A stretch of DNA of 64,000 nucleotides from positions 1 to 64,000 of the forward strand of contig NZ_SDKK01000010.1 of assembly GCF_008107625.1 (NCBI RefSeq). Direction: 5' to 3'. Both the position numbers and the translations under genes were made by a program. Positions 45,008 to 53,992 of this stretch are shown one piece after another. Every line of letters begins with the position of its first letter. Within the stretch, counting starts at the first letter, position 1. The DNA is from Zoogloea oleivorans (GTDB lineage: Bacteria > Pseudomonadota > Gammaproteobacteria > Burkholderiales > Rhodocyclaceae). The notes under the pieces were generated by a model, which worked only from the letters and a program-made list of their open reading frames with translations, searched no databases and was not told the DNA's origin.

Positions 45008-47824
45008 TCAGGGTGCCATTGCGAAGGCCTGCGGCGAACTCAGGAAGCTCGAATCCTGAAGAATGCCCTGGGTCGCAACGATGCCGACTGACGACAGATC
45101 GCCGGTCGTCCCGTACTGGTAGGCCAGATTGCCGCCAAGCGCCGCCGAATCACTGCCCGACAGATGGGTGGTGAGCAGGGAATGGGTCAGGCTCCAGCTA
45201 CTCAGGGTCGGATCGGAGGTCCGCGCCTGATCGAAACTGCTGACCAGCTCCCCGAAATCGAAGGTTTCGACGCGCTGGTCGCGCAGGGTATCGCTGGAAC
45301 CCGGGGCGAAGTCCGTCATGGAACCGGTCAGCACCTGCAGCGTCACCAGCTTCTGGCTGCCCACCGAGGTGTACCAGTTCTTGATGGTCACGCCATCGCT
45401 GGCGCCGATCGACAAGACGAGGTCATCGCCACTCTTGCTGAAGGCCAGATCGCCGTAGGAGGCCAGCCCACCGAGGGAAAGCGCGTTATTGTCCCCGTTG
45501 ATGGCATTTACCGTATCGTGGCCGTCGCCGGTGTTGAAGGCGATGAGCGAGGTGCCCGTGCTGGTGGTGATCTCGTCGTTGCCGCGGCCACCCACGAGGA
45601 GGTCCCTGCCCACCCCGGCGGTCAGGAAGTCGTCCCCCTGGCCCCCCTTGAGAAGATTGCTGCCGGCACCACCGGTAATGTGATCGGCGGTAACCGTACC
45701 TGTAATGGCATCGTTACCGGCCCCGCCATCGATGGCGAAGTCATAGATTTCAAGCGCCGAAAAATCCAGCGTTTCGTTGGCCGCCGTACCGCAAATGGTG
45801 TTGTAGCCCCAATTGCCGTCGCCACCGTCGATCACCTGGATGTTCTTCAGGTTGGACAGCTGGTCATTCACATACAGCACATCGTAGGACCATCCGCCCA
45901 CAATCCCGTTGATGCCGTTACCACCGTCATACTGGTCAACACCGCTGAGATCGCCGCCCGTGTTGAGAATGAAGAGATCATTGCCACCCGCGCCGATCAG
46001 CACGTCATTGCCGCCGCCACCGCGAATGAAGTCGCCTGCGGCAGTACCGACAATGCGGTCGTTGCCGAGCCCGCCGTCGATGTAGCAGTTGCGCAGGATC
46101 TTGCCGGTGAAGTCGAGCCTGTCATCACCCGACGTTCCGGCGATGGTGTTGTAGGCCCAGGTGGTATCGCCACCATCGATGACCTGGATACCCTTCAGGT
46201 TGGACATGTCGCTGGCCACGTGCAGGACGTCGTAGGACCAGCCACCGATAATGGTGTTCACGCCCGTGCCACCGTCGTAGGAGTCGTAACCGCTGAGATC
46301 ACCGCCCGTATTCAGGCGGAAGATGTCGTTGCCGGCACCGCCGAGCAGCACATCGTTGCCGCCACCACCGATCAGAAGGTCTGCCCCCAACCCCCCCCGG
46401 ATGTAGTCGTTGCCGGTCGTCCCGGTAATCGTGTCGTTGCCGGCCCCACCGTCGATGATGAAGTTATTGACCGTCATGCCCGAGAAATCGAGCGTATCGC
46501 TGGCATCGGTTGCCATCACGGTGTTGTAGCCGAGGTTGCTGTCGCCACCGTCAAGCACCTGGATGTCGACCAGGTTTGCCAGGCGATCCATCACGCGCAG
46601 TGTGTCGAAGGACCAGCCACCGACGATGGCGTTGATGCCCGTGCCGCCGTAGAAGCGGTCGCTACCGTTGGCATCGCTGCCGGTAAGCAGCAGAAAGGTG
46701 TCATCACCCGCGCCCCCGCTCAGGACGTCATTGCCCGTCCCGCCGAGGATGTGGTCTGCCCCTGCAGTTCCGGTGATGACATCGTTGCCGGCACTGCCAT
46801 CGATGATGAAGTTGTTCACCTGATAGGTGGAAAAATCCAGCGTGTCGTTGCCGCCGGTGGCCAGGATGGTGTTGTATTGCCAGGTCGTGTCACCGCCGTC
46901 AAGAACCTGGATGTTCTGCAGGTTGCTCAACTGGTCCCGCACGTGCAGCGTGTCGTAGGACCAGCCGCCGACGATGGCGTTGATGCCCGTACCGCCGTCG
47001 TACATGTCGGTACCGTTGGTATCGCCCGCGGTGATCAGCAGGAAAGTGTCGTCACCCGCGCCGCCGGCGAGGACGTCATCGCCCGTACCACCGCGAATGT
47101 AGTCCCCCGCCGAGGTGCCGGTAATGACATCGTTGCCGGCGGCGCCGTCAATGATGAAGTTGTTGACCTGGTAGCTGGAAAAATCCAGGGTGTCGTTGCT
47201 GTCAGTGGCCAGAATGGTGTTGTACTGCCAGGTCGTGTCACCGCCGTCGAGGACCTGGATGTTCTGCAGGTTGCTCAACTGGTCCAGCACGTGCAGGGTA
47301 TCGTAGGACCAGCCGCCGACGATGGCGTTGATGCCCGTGCCGCCGTCGTATATGTCGGTACCATTGGTATCGCCCGCGGTGATCAACAGGAAGGTGTCGT
47401 TACCCGCGCCGCCATTGAGGACGTCATTGCCGGTGCCGCCGCGGATATGGTCGTCGCCGGCCGTGCCGGTGATCGTGTCGTTACCGGCCCCGCCGTCGAT
47501 GATGAAATTGCGGACCTCCACGGCAGAGAAGTCGAGCGTGTCGCTGGCATCGGTAGCCAGGATGACGTTGTTCTGCCAGGCGCCGTCACCGCCGTCGAGG
47601 ACCTGAATGTCCTGCAGGTTGGCGAGACCGTCGGTGACATGCAGCGTATCGGCGGACCATCCCCCCACGATGGTGTTGACACCGCCGCCGCCGATGAACT
47701 GGTCGGTGCCGTTCGCGTCCCCGCCCGTCGTGAGCTGAAAGGTGTCGTTGCCGGCGCTGCCGACCAGCATTTCGTCGCTGGAGCTGCCGTACACGGTACT
47801 GGAGGCGGTGGTGTCGATTGGCAT
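45008..47824 (-). CDS. RTX-type secreted protein with six long tandem repeats
   Basis: 938 residues, likely the substrate of the adjacent type I secretion system. Residues 24-728 are six repeats of 116-125 residues, each a beta-rich module (IVGGWSYDTLHV, NLQNIQVLDGGD, NDTLDFS, NNFIIDG) followed by calcium-binding nonapeptide blocks (GGAGNDTITGTAGDDHI). The C-terminal 200 residues have the RTX end domain (NTGDGHDTVNA, SGDDLVLSIG, VTIKNWY) and a secretion signal (SAALGGNLAYQYG, AMAP end). There is no N-terminal signal peptide or enzyme domain, so a surface, matrix or adhesion role is more likely than catalysis. The gene sits between the ABC exporter and hlyD. Confidence 0.9.
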   Translation of the reverse strand: MPIDTTASSTVYGSSSDEMLVGSAGNDTFQLTTGGDANGTDQFIGGGGVNTIVGGWSADTLHVTDGLANLQDIQVLDGGDGAWQNNVILATDASDTLDFSAVEVRNFIIDGGAGNDTITGTAGDDHIRGGTGNDVLNGGAGNDTFLLITAGDTNGTDIYDGGTGINAIVGGWSYDTLHVLDQLSNLQNIQVLDGGDTTWQYNTILATDSNDTLDFSSYQVNNFIIDGAAGNDVITGTSAGDYIRGGTGDDVLAGGAGDDTFLLITAGDTNGTDMYDGGTGINAIVGGWSYDTLHVRDQLSNLQNIQVLDGGDTTWQYNTILATGGNDTLDFSTYQVNNFIIDGSAGNDVITGTAGADHILGGTGNDVLSGGAGDDTFLLLTGSDANGSDRFYGGTGINAIVGGWSFDTLRVMDRLANLVDIQVLDGGDSNLGYNTVMATDASDTLDFSGMTVNNFIIDGGAGNDTITGTTGNDYIRGGLGADLLIGGGGNDVLLGGAGNDIFRLNTGGDLSGYDSYDGGTGVNTIIGGWSYDVLHVASDMSNLKGIQVIDGGDTTWAYNTIAGTSGDDRLDFTGKILRNCYIDGGLGNDRIVGTAAGDFIRGGGGNDVLIGAGGNDLFILNTGGDLSGVDQYDGGNGINGIVGGWSYDVLYVNDQLSNLKNIQVIDGGDGNWGYNTICGTAANETLDFSALEIYDFAIDGGAGNDAITGTVTADHITGGAGSNLLKGGQGDDFLTAGVGRDLLVGGRGNDEITTSTGTSLIAFNTGDGHDTVNAINGDNNALSLGGLASYGDLAFSKSGDDLVLSIGASDGVTIKNWYTSVGSQKLVTLQVLTGSMTDFAPGSSDTLRDQRVETFDFGELVSSFDQARTSDPTLSSWSLTHSLLTTHLSGSDSAALGGNLAYQYGTTGDLSSVGIVATQGILQDSSFLSSPQAFAMAP
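45641..47755 (-). repeat. Six tandem repeats inside the RTX gene (period 348 bp)
   Basis: Units at 47408-47755, 47060-47407, 46712-47059, 46337-46711 (375 bp, one extra nonapeptide block), 45989-46336 and 45641-45988. Units two and three are nearly identical at DNA level, which points to recent duplication, while units five and six form a second, more diverged pair. Confidence 0.85.
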
Positions 47825-47882
47825 TTTCTTCTTCCCTGGTTGGTTGTTGTTCGTGTTTGTGACGTATTGCGAAAATTTCCGC

Positions 47883-50081
47883 TCAGGCGGGCGCCGGTGC
47901 AGCGCGCTCCTGGCTTGCGGCGCCCGCGCGTTCGCCGCTGAGCACCGTCACGCGCTCGGCCCCGATGCGCACCACCTCGTCCACACGCAGGCTCCTGGGC
48001 AGCGCATGGGTGATGAAGAGCATCGTCACCTTGCCTTGCAGCTGGTTGACCGTGATGGCGAAGTGTTCGGCGGTCTGCGGATCGAGGGCGCTTGTCGCTT
48101 CGTCGAAGATGAGGATCTTTGGCTGCTTGAGCAGCGCCCGGGCAATGGCCAGCCGCTGACGCTGTCCGCCGGACAGTCCGGCACCGCGCTCGCCGATCGC
48201 GGTCTGATAACCCTGCGGCTGCTGCTCGATGGCAAGGTGGATTTCGGCCAGTTTGCAGGCATGTACGATCTGCTCGAAGCTGGCATGGGGATTGGCGGCC
48301 AGCAGGTTGTCGTAGATCGTGCCGGAGAACAGCACGGTTTCCTGAGGCACCACACCAAAGTAATGGCGCAGTTCGTTGGCAGAAAGGTTGCCGATATCCG
48401 TGCCGTCGATGCGGATCCGACCGTCAGCCGGCTGATAGAAACCCTGCAGGAGCTTGGCGAGCGTGCTTTTTCCCGAACCGGAAGCGCCCATGATCGCCAC
48501 CGTGCTGCCGGGCCGAACGGTCAGGCTGAAATCACGGTAGAGGTAGGGCAGATTGTCGGCATGGCGAAAGGCCAGCCCCTCGATTTCGATGAGGCCCTTG
48601 CCCTCGCGTACCCGCGAAGGGAGGAGCGAATAAGGCTCGGTCGGCGCGTTCATCAGATCGCCCAGCCGGCGTACCGACAGGTCAGCCTGCTGGAACTGCT
48701 GCCACAGCCCGACCAGACGCATCATCGGTTGTGAAACCTTGCCGGCGAACATCTGGAAGGCCACCAGCATGCCAATCGTGAACTCGGAGCCCTGCATCAC
48801 CGTCCATGCGCCCATCACCAGAATGAGCAGACTCATCAGTTGTTCGAGTGCCGACGCCGCCGTACTGTAGGTGTTGGCAAACTGCCGCGTGCGGAACGAG
48901 GCGCTCAGGTACTCGGCCAGGTAGTCGGCGTAGCGCTGCTTGAGCTGGGGCTCCATCTGCAGGCTCTTGACCGTCTCGATGCCGGCGACGTATTCGGTCA
49001 GAAAGGCCTGGTTGCGGGCCCCGAGCAGAAACTGCTGGTTGAGCTGGGCCTGGAACATCGGCGCCACCAGCAGGCTGAGAACCACGACAGCGCCGAGGAT
49101 CCCCATCACGATCAGGGTCAGGGTCAGGCTGTAGGTCAGCATGACGCCGACGAAGATCAGCAGGAAAGGCAGGTCGAGCATCAGCGTCACGGCGGCGCCG
49201 GCCACAAACTCCCGAATCGTCTCGACACCATTCAGGCGGGCCGAGATGACCCCGGTCGGACGCTTCTCGAAGTAGCGCGGCGGCAGGCGGAACAAGTGCT
49301 CGAAAACCGCTGCGGCGAGCACCGCATCGACGCGGTTGCCGGTGTGCAGGACCAGATACTGGCGTACCCAGGTCAGCAGCGCCGAGAAAACCATGAACAC
49401 CGCCATCCCGATGGCGATGACCGCCAGCGTGCTTTCGGTGCGATGAACCACCACCTTGTCGATGATGGTCTGGGTGAACAGCGGGGTCCCCAAGGCCAGC
49501 AACTGGATGACCAGCGACGCCAGCAACACGTCGCGCCACACCTTGCGGTGACGCAACAGCTCGGGGATGAACCAGCGGAAACCAAACGCCCTGGCGACTT
49601 CTTTCTCGGGATTGACCGGTGCAGCTTTTTCCCGCGCCACCAGAAAAACAAAGCCGGCGTACTGGCGGGCAAAATCATCCGGCGACAATTCGGCAGGGGC
49701 GTTGGTGCAGGCAGCAAAGAACAGCACACGCTGCGCCGAAATATCCGTCACCAGGCCCAGCCCGGCAGCCCCCTCTTCTCCCGCAGACTCGACCGGCGCC
49801 AGCAAAGCCACACACGGAAAGGCGGCGGTACCCAGTTGCGAGGCCGACAGCGCCTTGAACTTGATCCGGAAACCCAGCGCACGCGCGGCATGCACCAGCG
49901 TATCCGTGTTGTATGGAGGCGGAAACTGCCGCAGCAGCAATTCAGCATCGAACGGAACCCGGTTCAATGCGCACAAGCTGCCCAGCGCCCACACGAAGTG
50001 CGCCGGATCAAGCGTCCATCGTGCTCCATCCCGGGCATGAAGCCCAAGCGCCTGCATGGCGGGCTGTGCGCTCCACGGCAT
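47883..50081 (-). CDS. Type I secretion ABC exporter with C39-like domain (HlyB type)
   Basis: About 732 residues. An N-terminal C39-like domain (about 20-150) lacks the catalytic Cys at the position before the GLYAL-like segment (HFVWALGSLCALN), so it is a non-cleaving substrate-docking domain as in HlyB. Six membrane helices follow, then an ABC ATPase with Walker A GASGSGKST, signature LSGGQRQRLAIARALL and Walker B ILIFDEATSALD. It exports the RTX protein encoded 58 bp downstream. The start is set at the ATG at 50081; a GTG four codons upstream is possible, and neither has a clear ribosome site. Confidence 0.92.
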   Translation of the reverse strand: MPWSAQPAMQALGLHARDGARWTLDPAHFVWALGSLCALNRVPFDAELLLRQFPPPYNTDTLVHAARALGFRIKFKALSASQLGTAAFPCVALLAPVESAGEEGAAGLGLVTDISAQRVLFFAACTNAPAELSPDDFARQYAGFVFLVAREKAAPVNPEKEVARAFGFRWFIPELLRHRKVWRDVLLASLVIQLLALGTPLFTQTIIDKVVVHRTESTLAVIAIGMAVFMVFSALLTWVRQYLVLHTGNRVDAVLAAAVFEHLFRLPPRYFEKRPTGVISARLNGVETIREFVAGAAVTLMLDLPFLLIFVGVMLTYSLTLTLIVMGILGAVVVLSLLVAPMFQAQLNQQFLLGARNQAFLTEYVAGIETVKSLQMEPQLKQRYADYLAEYLSASFRTRQFANTYSTAASALEQLMSLLILVMGAWTVMQGSEFTIGMLVAFQMFAGKVSQPMMRLVGLWQQFQQADLSVRRLGDLMNAPTEPYSLLPSRVREGKGLIEIEGLAFRHADNLPYLYRDFSLTVRPGSTVAIMGASGSGKSTLAKLLQGFYQPADGRIRIDGTDIGNLSANELRHYFGVVPQETVLFSGTIYDNLLAANPHASFEQIVHACKLAEIHLAIEQQPQGYQTAIGERGAGLSGGQRQRLAIARALLKQPKILIFDEATSALDPQTAEHFAITVNQLQGKVTMLFITHALPRSLRVDEVVRIGAERVTVLSGERAGAASQERAAPAPA

Positions 50082-50209
50082 GCTCAAGGCCACAGCAAAA
50101 ACGGCACACCGCCGCCATCACAAACCTGATCCCATATAGCTATGGGGCAAACACCCGACGGCCCCAATTTAAACATCAAATGCAATCCGCTTAAGACAAT
50201 GTCAAAGGA

Positions 50210-50230
50210 TGTTATATCGATAACCTAACA
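50210..50230. promoter_or_regulatory. Inverted repeats, possible operator
   Basis: GTTATATCGATAAC (50211-50224) is a perfect palindrome. Overlapping it, TGTTA and TAACA (50210-50214 and 50226-50230) are 11 bp apart, the T-N11-A shape seen in LysR-type sites. No LysR gene is in the window. Confidence 0.4.
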
Positions 50231-50236
50231 TTCTTT

Positions 50237-50252
50237 CGTGACTTTTATCACG
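50237..50252. promoter_or_regulatory. CRP/Vfr-like binding site
   Basis: CGTGACTTTTATCACG is a perfect CGTGA-N6-TCACG dyad, one change per arm from the CRP consensus TGTGA-N6-TCACA. It stands about 156 bp ahead of the ABC exporter start. Confidence 0.45.
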
Positions 50253-50429
50253 GACAAAACAATAAGAAAAAATACATAAAAAGTACAATAAATTACTAAA
50301 AACAAAGGTTTTTTTAAAAAAACGAAAACCCAAAAAAACCATGCAACCTATTTTCACCCTATGCGAATCAAAAGTTTCAAAACCTCCCTCAAACCCCTGC
50401 ATATCGCACCACAACAAGGAAAAACAGAT

Positions 50430-51500
50430 CTAACCGATACGAATACGTTCTCCGTATCCGGTCATTTCCAGATAGCCCCGCCCAAACTCTCGACCAGCCT
50501 CCATCACCCGCACAGCCCCTTCCCAGTAAACCGCACCGGTAGACCGGCTGCTATCCAGCTCCTGATCGTCGAGGAGCGGCTGCAGATGGAAAAATCGCCA
50601 GCCGATGCGCACCCGCCACTCCACCGGGTACGTAATACCGGTACGAGTCGAACGCCACTGGCGCAGCGCCTCGAAACCGATGTCCACGGGCGACAGCACC
50701 CGGGCCGGGCCGTCTGTCGGTCGAAAAGTGGCGGCCGCCCACAAGGCCCGGCCATCCCTGCCGCGCATCCGGAAAGCCATCAGCGCACTGCCGTCGTCCA
50801 GATTGAGGCCGACCCAGTCCCAACCCTGAGCCCCATCCGGCAGCAGTTCGCTGGACCATTCGTGGTCGAGCCAGGCATGGCCGGTCACGCTCTGGGAGCG
50901 GCCCTCCAGCGTGACCGAGCCACTCACCTTCAACTGCGGACGGCTGTAGTAATAACTGGCGTGACGCGAGTCCGGCGCCTTGGTACTGAAGCCGGCCCGA
51001 CCGTTGAGCACGGGCGGATCATCGGCAAGCAGATCCAGCGCGTAGCTGAAATCCGCCGCCCGGACTTCCGCCCGGTAGCGCTCACCGGTCTGCTCGAAAC
51101 GCCAGTCGCCCACCCACACACGGGTGTGCCCGCTCTCGAAACCGGCACGACCGAAACCGACCCGCGCCGAACGCTCGTCATGGCGCAGGCGCCCCAGGCG
51201 CGGATCGGCGATGGCCGCATGGGCAAGGATCAGTTGGCGCGGCGCAAAGGCGCTCGGGCTGCCCTCCCCCATGCCGGTGCGCACACGAAAGAAGGTGGTC
51301 TGAAAGCCCAGCGGCGTACCGTCCGGCACATGTAGCCAGCCAGTCGCGTACCACCACTCGGTACGAAAATCCGGGTGAGCACCGTGATCCGCCGGAAAAA
51401 CCAGTCGGCGGCCGGGCAACACCGGCGCGAAGTCCACCGCCCGCGCGCCACGCCACACAGGCAAGCCAGCCAGCGCCAGCAGAAATACACGTCGATCCAT
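50430..51500 (-). CDS. AttH/CrtC-type lipocalin-like protein
   Basis: About 356 residues. An N-terminal signal-like helix (MDRRVFLLALAGLPVWRGAR) is followed by the AttH/carotenoid 1,2-hydratase fold: FPADHGAHPDFRTEWWYATG, LGFQTTFFRVR, HAWLDHEWSS, WDWVGLNLDDGSALMAFRMR. Family members with this signature are often encoded with ABC transporters of the FtsX/LolE type, as here, and probably bind a lipophilic ligand in the periplasm. The Trp-Trp-Tyr block and DHEWS are family hallmarks. The ATG at 51500 overlaps the permease stop as TGATG. Confidence 0.87.
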   Translation of the reverse strand: MDRRVFLLALAGLPVWRGARAVDFAPVLPGRRLVFPADHGAHPDFRTEWWYATGWLHVPDGTPLGFQTTFFRVRTGMGEGSPSAFAPRQLILAHAAIADPRLGRLRHDERSARVGFGRAGFESGHTRVWVGDWRFEQTGERYRAEVRAADFSYALDLLADDPPVLNGRAGFSTKAPDSRHASYYYSRPQLKVSGSVTLEGRSQSVTGHAWLDHEWSSELLPDGAQGWDWVGLNLDDGSALMAFRMRGRDGRALWAAATFRPTDGPARVLSPVDIGFEALRQWRSTRTGITYPVEWRVRIGWRFFHLQPLLDDQELDSSRSTGAVYWEGAVRVMEAGREFGRGYLEMTGYGERIRIG

Positions 51501-53992
51501 CACCAGTCCTCCCGCACCGCCAGCACCGCGTCCTGGCGCATGGCCTGACGCCCGGCGAGCACCGCCGCCAGCGCCGCCAGTGCAATCAGGCCAACGCCGA
51601 ACAGCGCCAGCGAGCCCCACGGCACATGCAGATCCATACTCCAGTGGAAACTCTGCCGATTGACCACCTCGATCAGCACCAGCCCGATGGCGCCACCCGT
51701 CAGCAGGCCACCGAGCACGCCGACGCCAGCCGCCAGCGCCCCTTCCTGGGCCAGCATCCAGCCGATCTGACGACGTGTCAGGCCCAGGTGACGGAGCATC
51801 CCGAACTCCCGCCGGCGCGCCGCCGCCAGTGCCGCAAAACTGGCCGCCACACCGGCCAGGCCGATGGCTACCGCCACCGCCTCCAGCAGATAAGTGACAG
51901 CAAAAGTGCGGTCGAAGATACGCAGGCTGATGGCACGGATTTCCCCCGGCCGGGCGACTTCCAGCGCCCGGGCACCGGCCATCGTCGTCAGCGCATCAGC
52001 CACCTGACTCGCGCCAGCCCCCGGGGCGAGCGCAATCGCCGCATCATTGGCGAGACGGTCACCGGTAAGACGGCGGTAATCACCCAGGTCGATCATCACC
52101 GCACCGGTCTGGCGCGCGTAATCCCGCCACACGCCAGCCACATGCACCGCCACCCGGCGCCCGGCAAGGGGCAGATCCACCTGCTGACCGGGCTGCCAGC
52201 CATACAAATCCTGCATCGCTTCGGAAATCCAGACTTGCGGCCCCTCGCCGCCGGGATGGACGCGGCCTGCCAGCGGCAACTCGCTGCCGTCCTTTGACAC
52301 CGGCCGGGCGATCAAGGCTACCGGAGCCTGACCAGCGGCCAGGCGCAGGCTTTCGTGACGAGTGAAAGCCACCTGCCCGACACCGGGCGTAGCGGCAATG
52401 CGCCGCTGCAAATCCTCATCGAGGTAGCCGCTGCCGCTGGCCTTGCCGGCGCGCAGGTAGAGATCGGCGGGCAGGATCTGGTTCAGCCACTGATCCACCG
52501 AATCGCGGAAGGACGCCACCATGATCGCCATGGCGGCCGCCAGCGCCACGCTGGTCAACACCCCGGCCGCCGCCACCACCGCATGCCCCGGCGCAGCCCC
52601 GAGACGGGCCAGTGCCAGACGCGCCGGTACCGGCCCCCGCGCCGGCAACAGCCAGGCGACCCCCGAGGCCACCGCCGGCAGCAACATCACCGCCCCGGCC
52701 AGCAGGCAGGCCACCGCCAGATAACCGCCAAGCGGCAAACCATCGACGGGCGGAATCCCGCACGCAGCAACGCTCAGCGCCAGCAAAGTCGCACCGCAGA
52801 CCGGATGCCCCCGCCCGCCCAGCAGCGCAGCCTCATCACCGGCCTTCAACGCCTGCGCCGGCGACACGGTGGCCGCCTCCCGCGCCGGCAACCAGGCGCC
52901 GGCCACGCCAGCGAGCATGCCAAGGGCAACGTAAGCGACACTGACACCCGGCTGGAACTGCAACTGCGGCGTGAGCCCGGAAAAGTAACCGGCCCCCAGA
53001 TCCCCCCCAAGCAGCACCAGCGCCCCCCAGGCCAGGCCGTAACCCAGCGCCGTACCCACGAGCCCACCAGCCAGTCCGACCGCCGCGCCTTCGGCCACCA
53101 GCCAGCCGAACAGGGTGCGTCGGGACAGCCCGATGGCGCGCAGAAAGGCAAACTCCGTACGCCGCCGCACCACCGACAAAGCCTGGGCCGAGAAGACAAG
53201 GAAACCGCCGGTCAGCAGCGCCATCGCCGCCAGCATGGTCAGGTTCACCCGGTAGGCCCGGGACAGATTGGCGGCCTGATCCTCTGCCGCCTCCGGCGCC
53301 TCGACGAGCACACCGGCCGGCAGAACGCCCTGCAATACATCACGCACCGCGCCGGGCTCAACGCCGTCGACCAGTCGCAGATCAATGCGCGTGAGCCGCC
53401 CCAGCCTGCCGAAACGGGCCTGCACGGCGGCGATGTCCATCACCGCCAGCCGTCGCGCGTCCCCCGCAGCGGGCAGATCGCCGGCAACACGCAGCGTCAC
53501 GTCCGTCGCCCCCACCTGCAGGCGGATCGCCTCACCGGACTTCAGGCCAAAAGCCTGGCGCACCGCCGCGCTCACGAAGATCCCGTCATCGGCCAGCACC
53601 GCAAAGCGCTCCCCGCCCTCATCCGCCCGGGGCAGCAGCAGTGGCGTGACCCGGGCCAGCGCAAAGACATCCACGCCGAGGAGCGTGAGCGTGTCCTCCC
53701 GCCCGGCCAGCTTCACCTCCACCTCGACCACCGGACTCGCATCGGCGACTTCGGGGCGGGCCGCCAGCTGCGCATAAAGCCCTTCGTCAAAGCCACCGCG
53801 CGGCCCGACCACCTGCAAGTCCGCCTGCCCGGCCAGCGAACGCAAGCCACGCCCAAACTCCGACAAGGCCGCCTCGTGCACCGCCTGCACGGCCATCCCC
53901 AGTGCCACACCGAGCACGATGGCCATCAACGAAAACAGCGTCGCCACACGTCGGCGGGCCAGCGAGCCAAGAAAAACCGGCGCCAGCTTCAT
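51500..53992 (-). CDS. ABC transporter permease, FtsX/LolE type (AttFG-like)
   Basis: About 830 residues. It is two MacB-PCD/FtsX halves joined end to end, each starting with an N-terminal helix and periplasmic domain followed by three helices (first half start RRRVATLFSLMAIVLGVALG; later ALSVVRRRTEFAFLRAIGLS, and RRREFGMLRHLGLTRRQIGW). The pair of FtsX signatures is typical of this transporter class, which moves lipids or lipophilic ligands rather than nutrients. The ATG at 53992 overlaps the ATPase stop as ATGA, and the gene overlaps the lipocalin gene downstream. Confidence 0.88.
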   Translation of the reverse strand: MKLAPVFLGSLARRRVATLFSLMAIVLGVALGMAVQAVHEAALSEFGRGLRSLAGQADLQVVGPRGGFDEGLYAQLAARPEVADASPVVEVEVKLAGREDTLTLLGVDVFALARVTPLLLPRADEGGERFAVLADDGIFVSAAVRQAFGLKSGEAIRLQVGATDVTLRVAGDLPAAGDARRLAVMDIAAVQARFGRLGRLTRIDLRLVDGVEPGAVRDVLQGVLPAGVLVEAPEAAEDQAANLSRAYRVNLTMLAAMALLTGGFLVFSAQALSVVRRRTEFAFLRAIGLSRRTLFGWLVAEGAAVGLAGGLVGTALGYGLAWGALVLLGGDLGAGYFSGLTPQLQFQPGVSVAYVALGMLAGVAGAWLPAREAATVSPAQALKAGDEAALLGGRGHPVCGATLLALSVAACGIPPVDGLPLGGYLAVACLLAGAVMLLPAVASGVAWLLPARGPVPARLALARLGAAPGHAVVAAAGVLTSVALAAAMAIMVASFRDSVDQWLNQILPADLYLRAGKASGSGYLDEDLQRRIAATPGVGQVAFTRHESLRLAAGQAPVALIARPVSKDGSELPLAGRVHPGGEGPQVWISEAMQDLYGWQPGQQVDLPLAGRRVAVHVAGVWRDYARQTGAVMIDLGDYRRLTGDRLANDAAIALAPGAGASQVADALTTMAGARALEVARPGEIRAISLRIFDRTFAVTYLLEAVAVAIGLAGVAASFAALAAARRREFGMLRHLGLTRRQIGWMLAQEGALAAGVGVLGGLLTGGAIGLVLIEVVNRQSFHWSMDLHVPWGSLALFGVGLIALAALAAVLAGRQAMRQDAVLAVREDW

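Larger units (their letters stand above)
50082..50429. promoter_or_regulatory. AT-rich control region of the type I secretion locus
   Basis: 348 bp, far richer in A and T than the rest of the window (runs such as TTTTTTTAAAAAAAC near 50309). It must hold the leftward promoter of the secretion genes and lies after the convergently placed lipocalin gene end. It contains the palindromes listed separately. No gene is seen. Such AT islands are typical of xenogeneic-silencer (H-NS/MvaT-like) targets or of horizontally acquired genes. Confidence 0.6.

Noticed and set aside
45008-47824. Repeat array as a genomic tandem-repeat satellite
   Set aside because: Repeats are in frame within a complete RTX gene with secretion signal and flanking exporter genes, so they are coding repeats.
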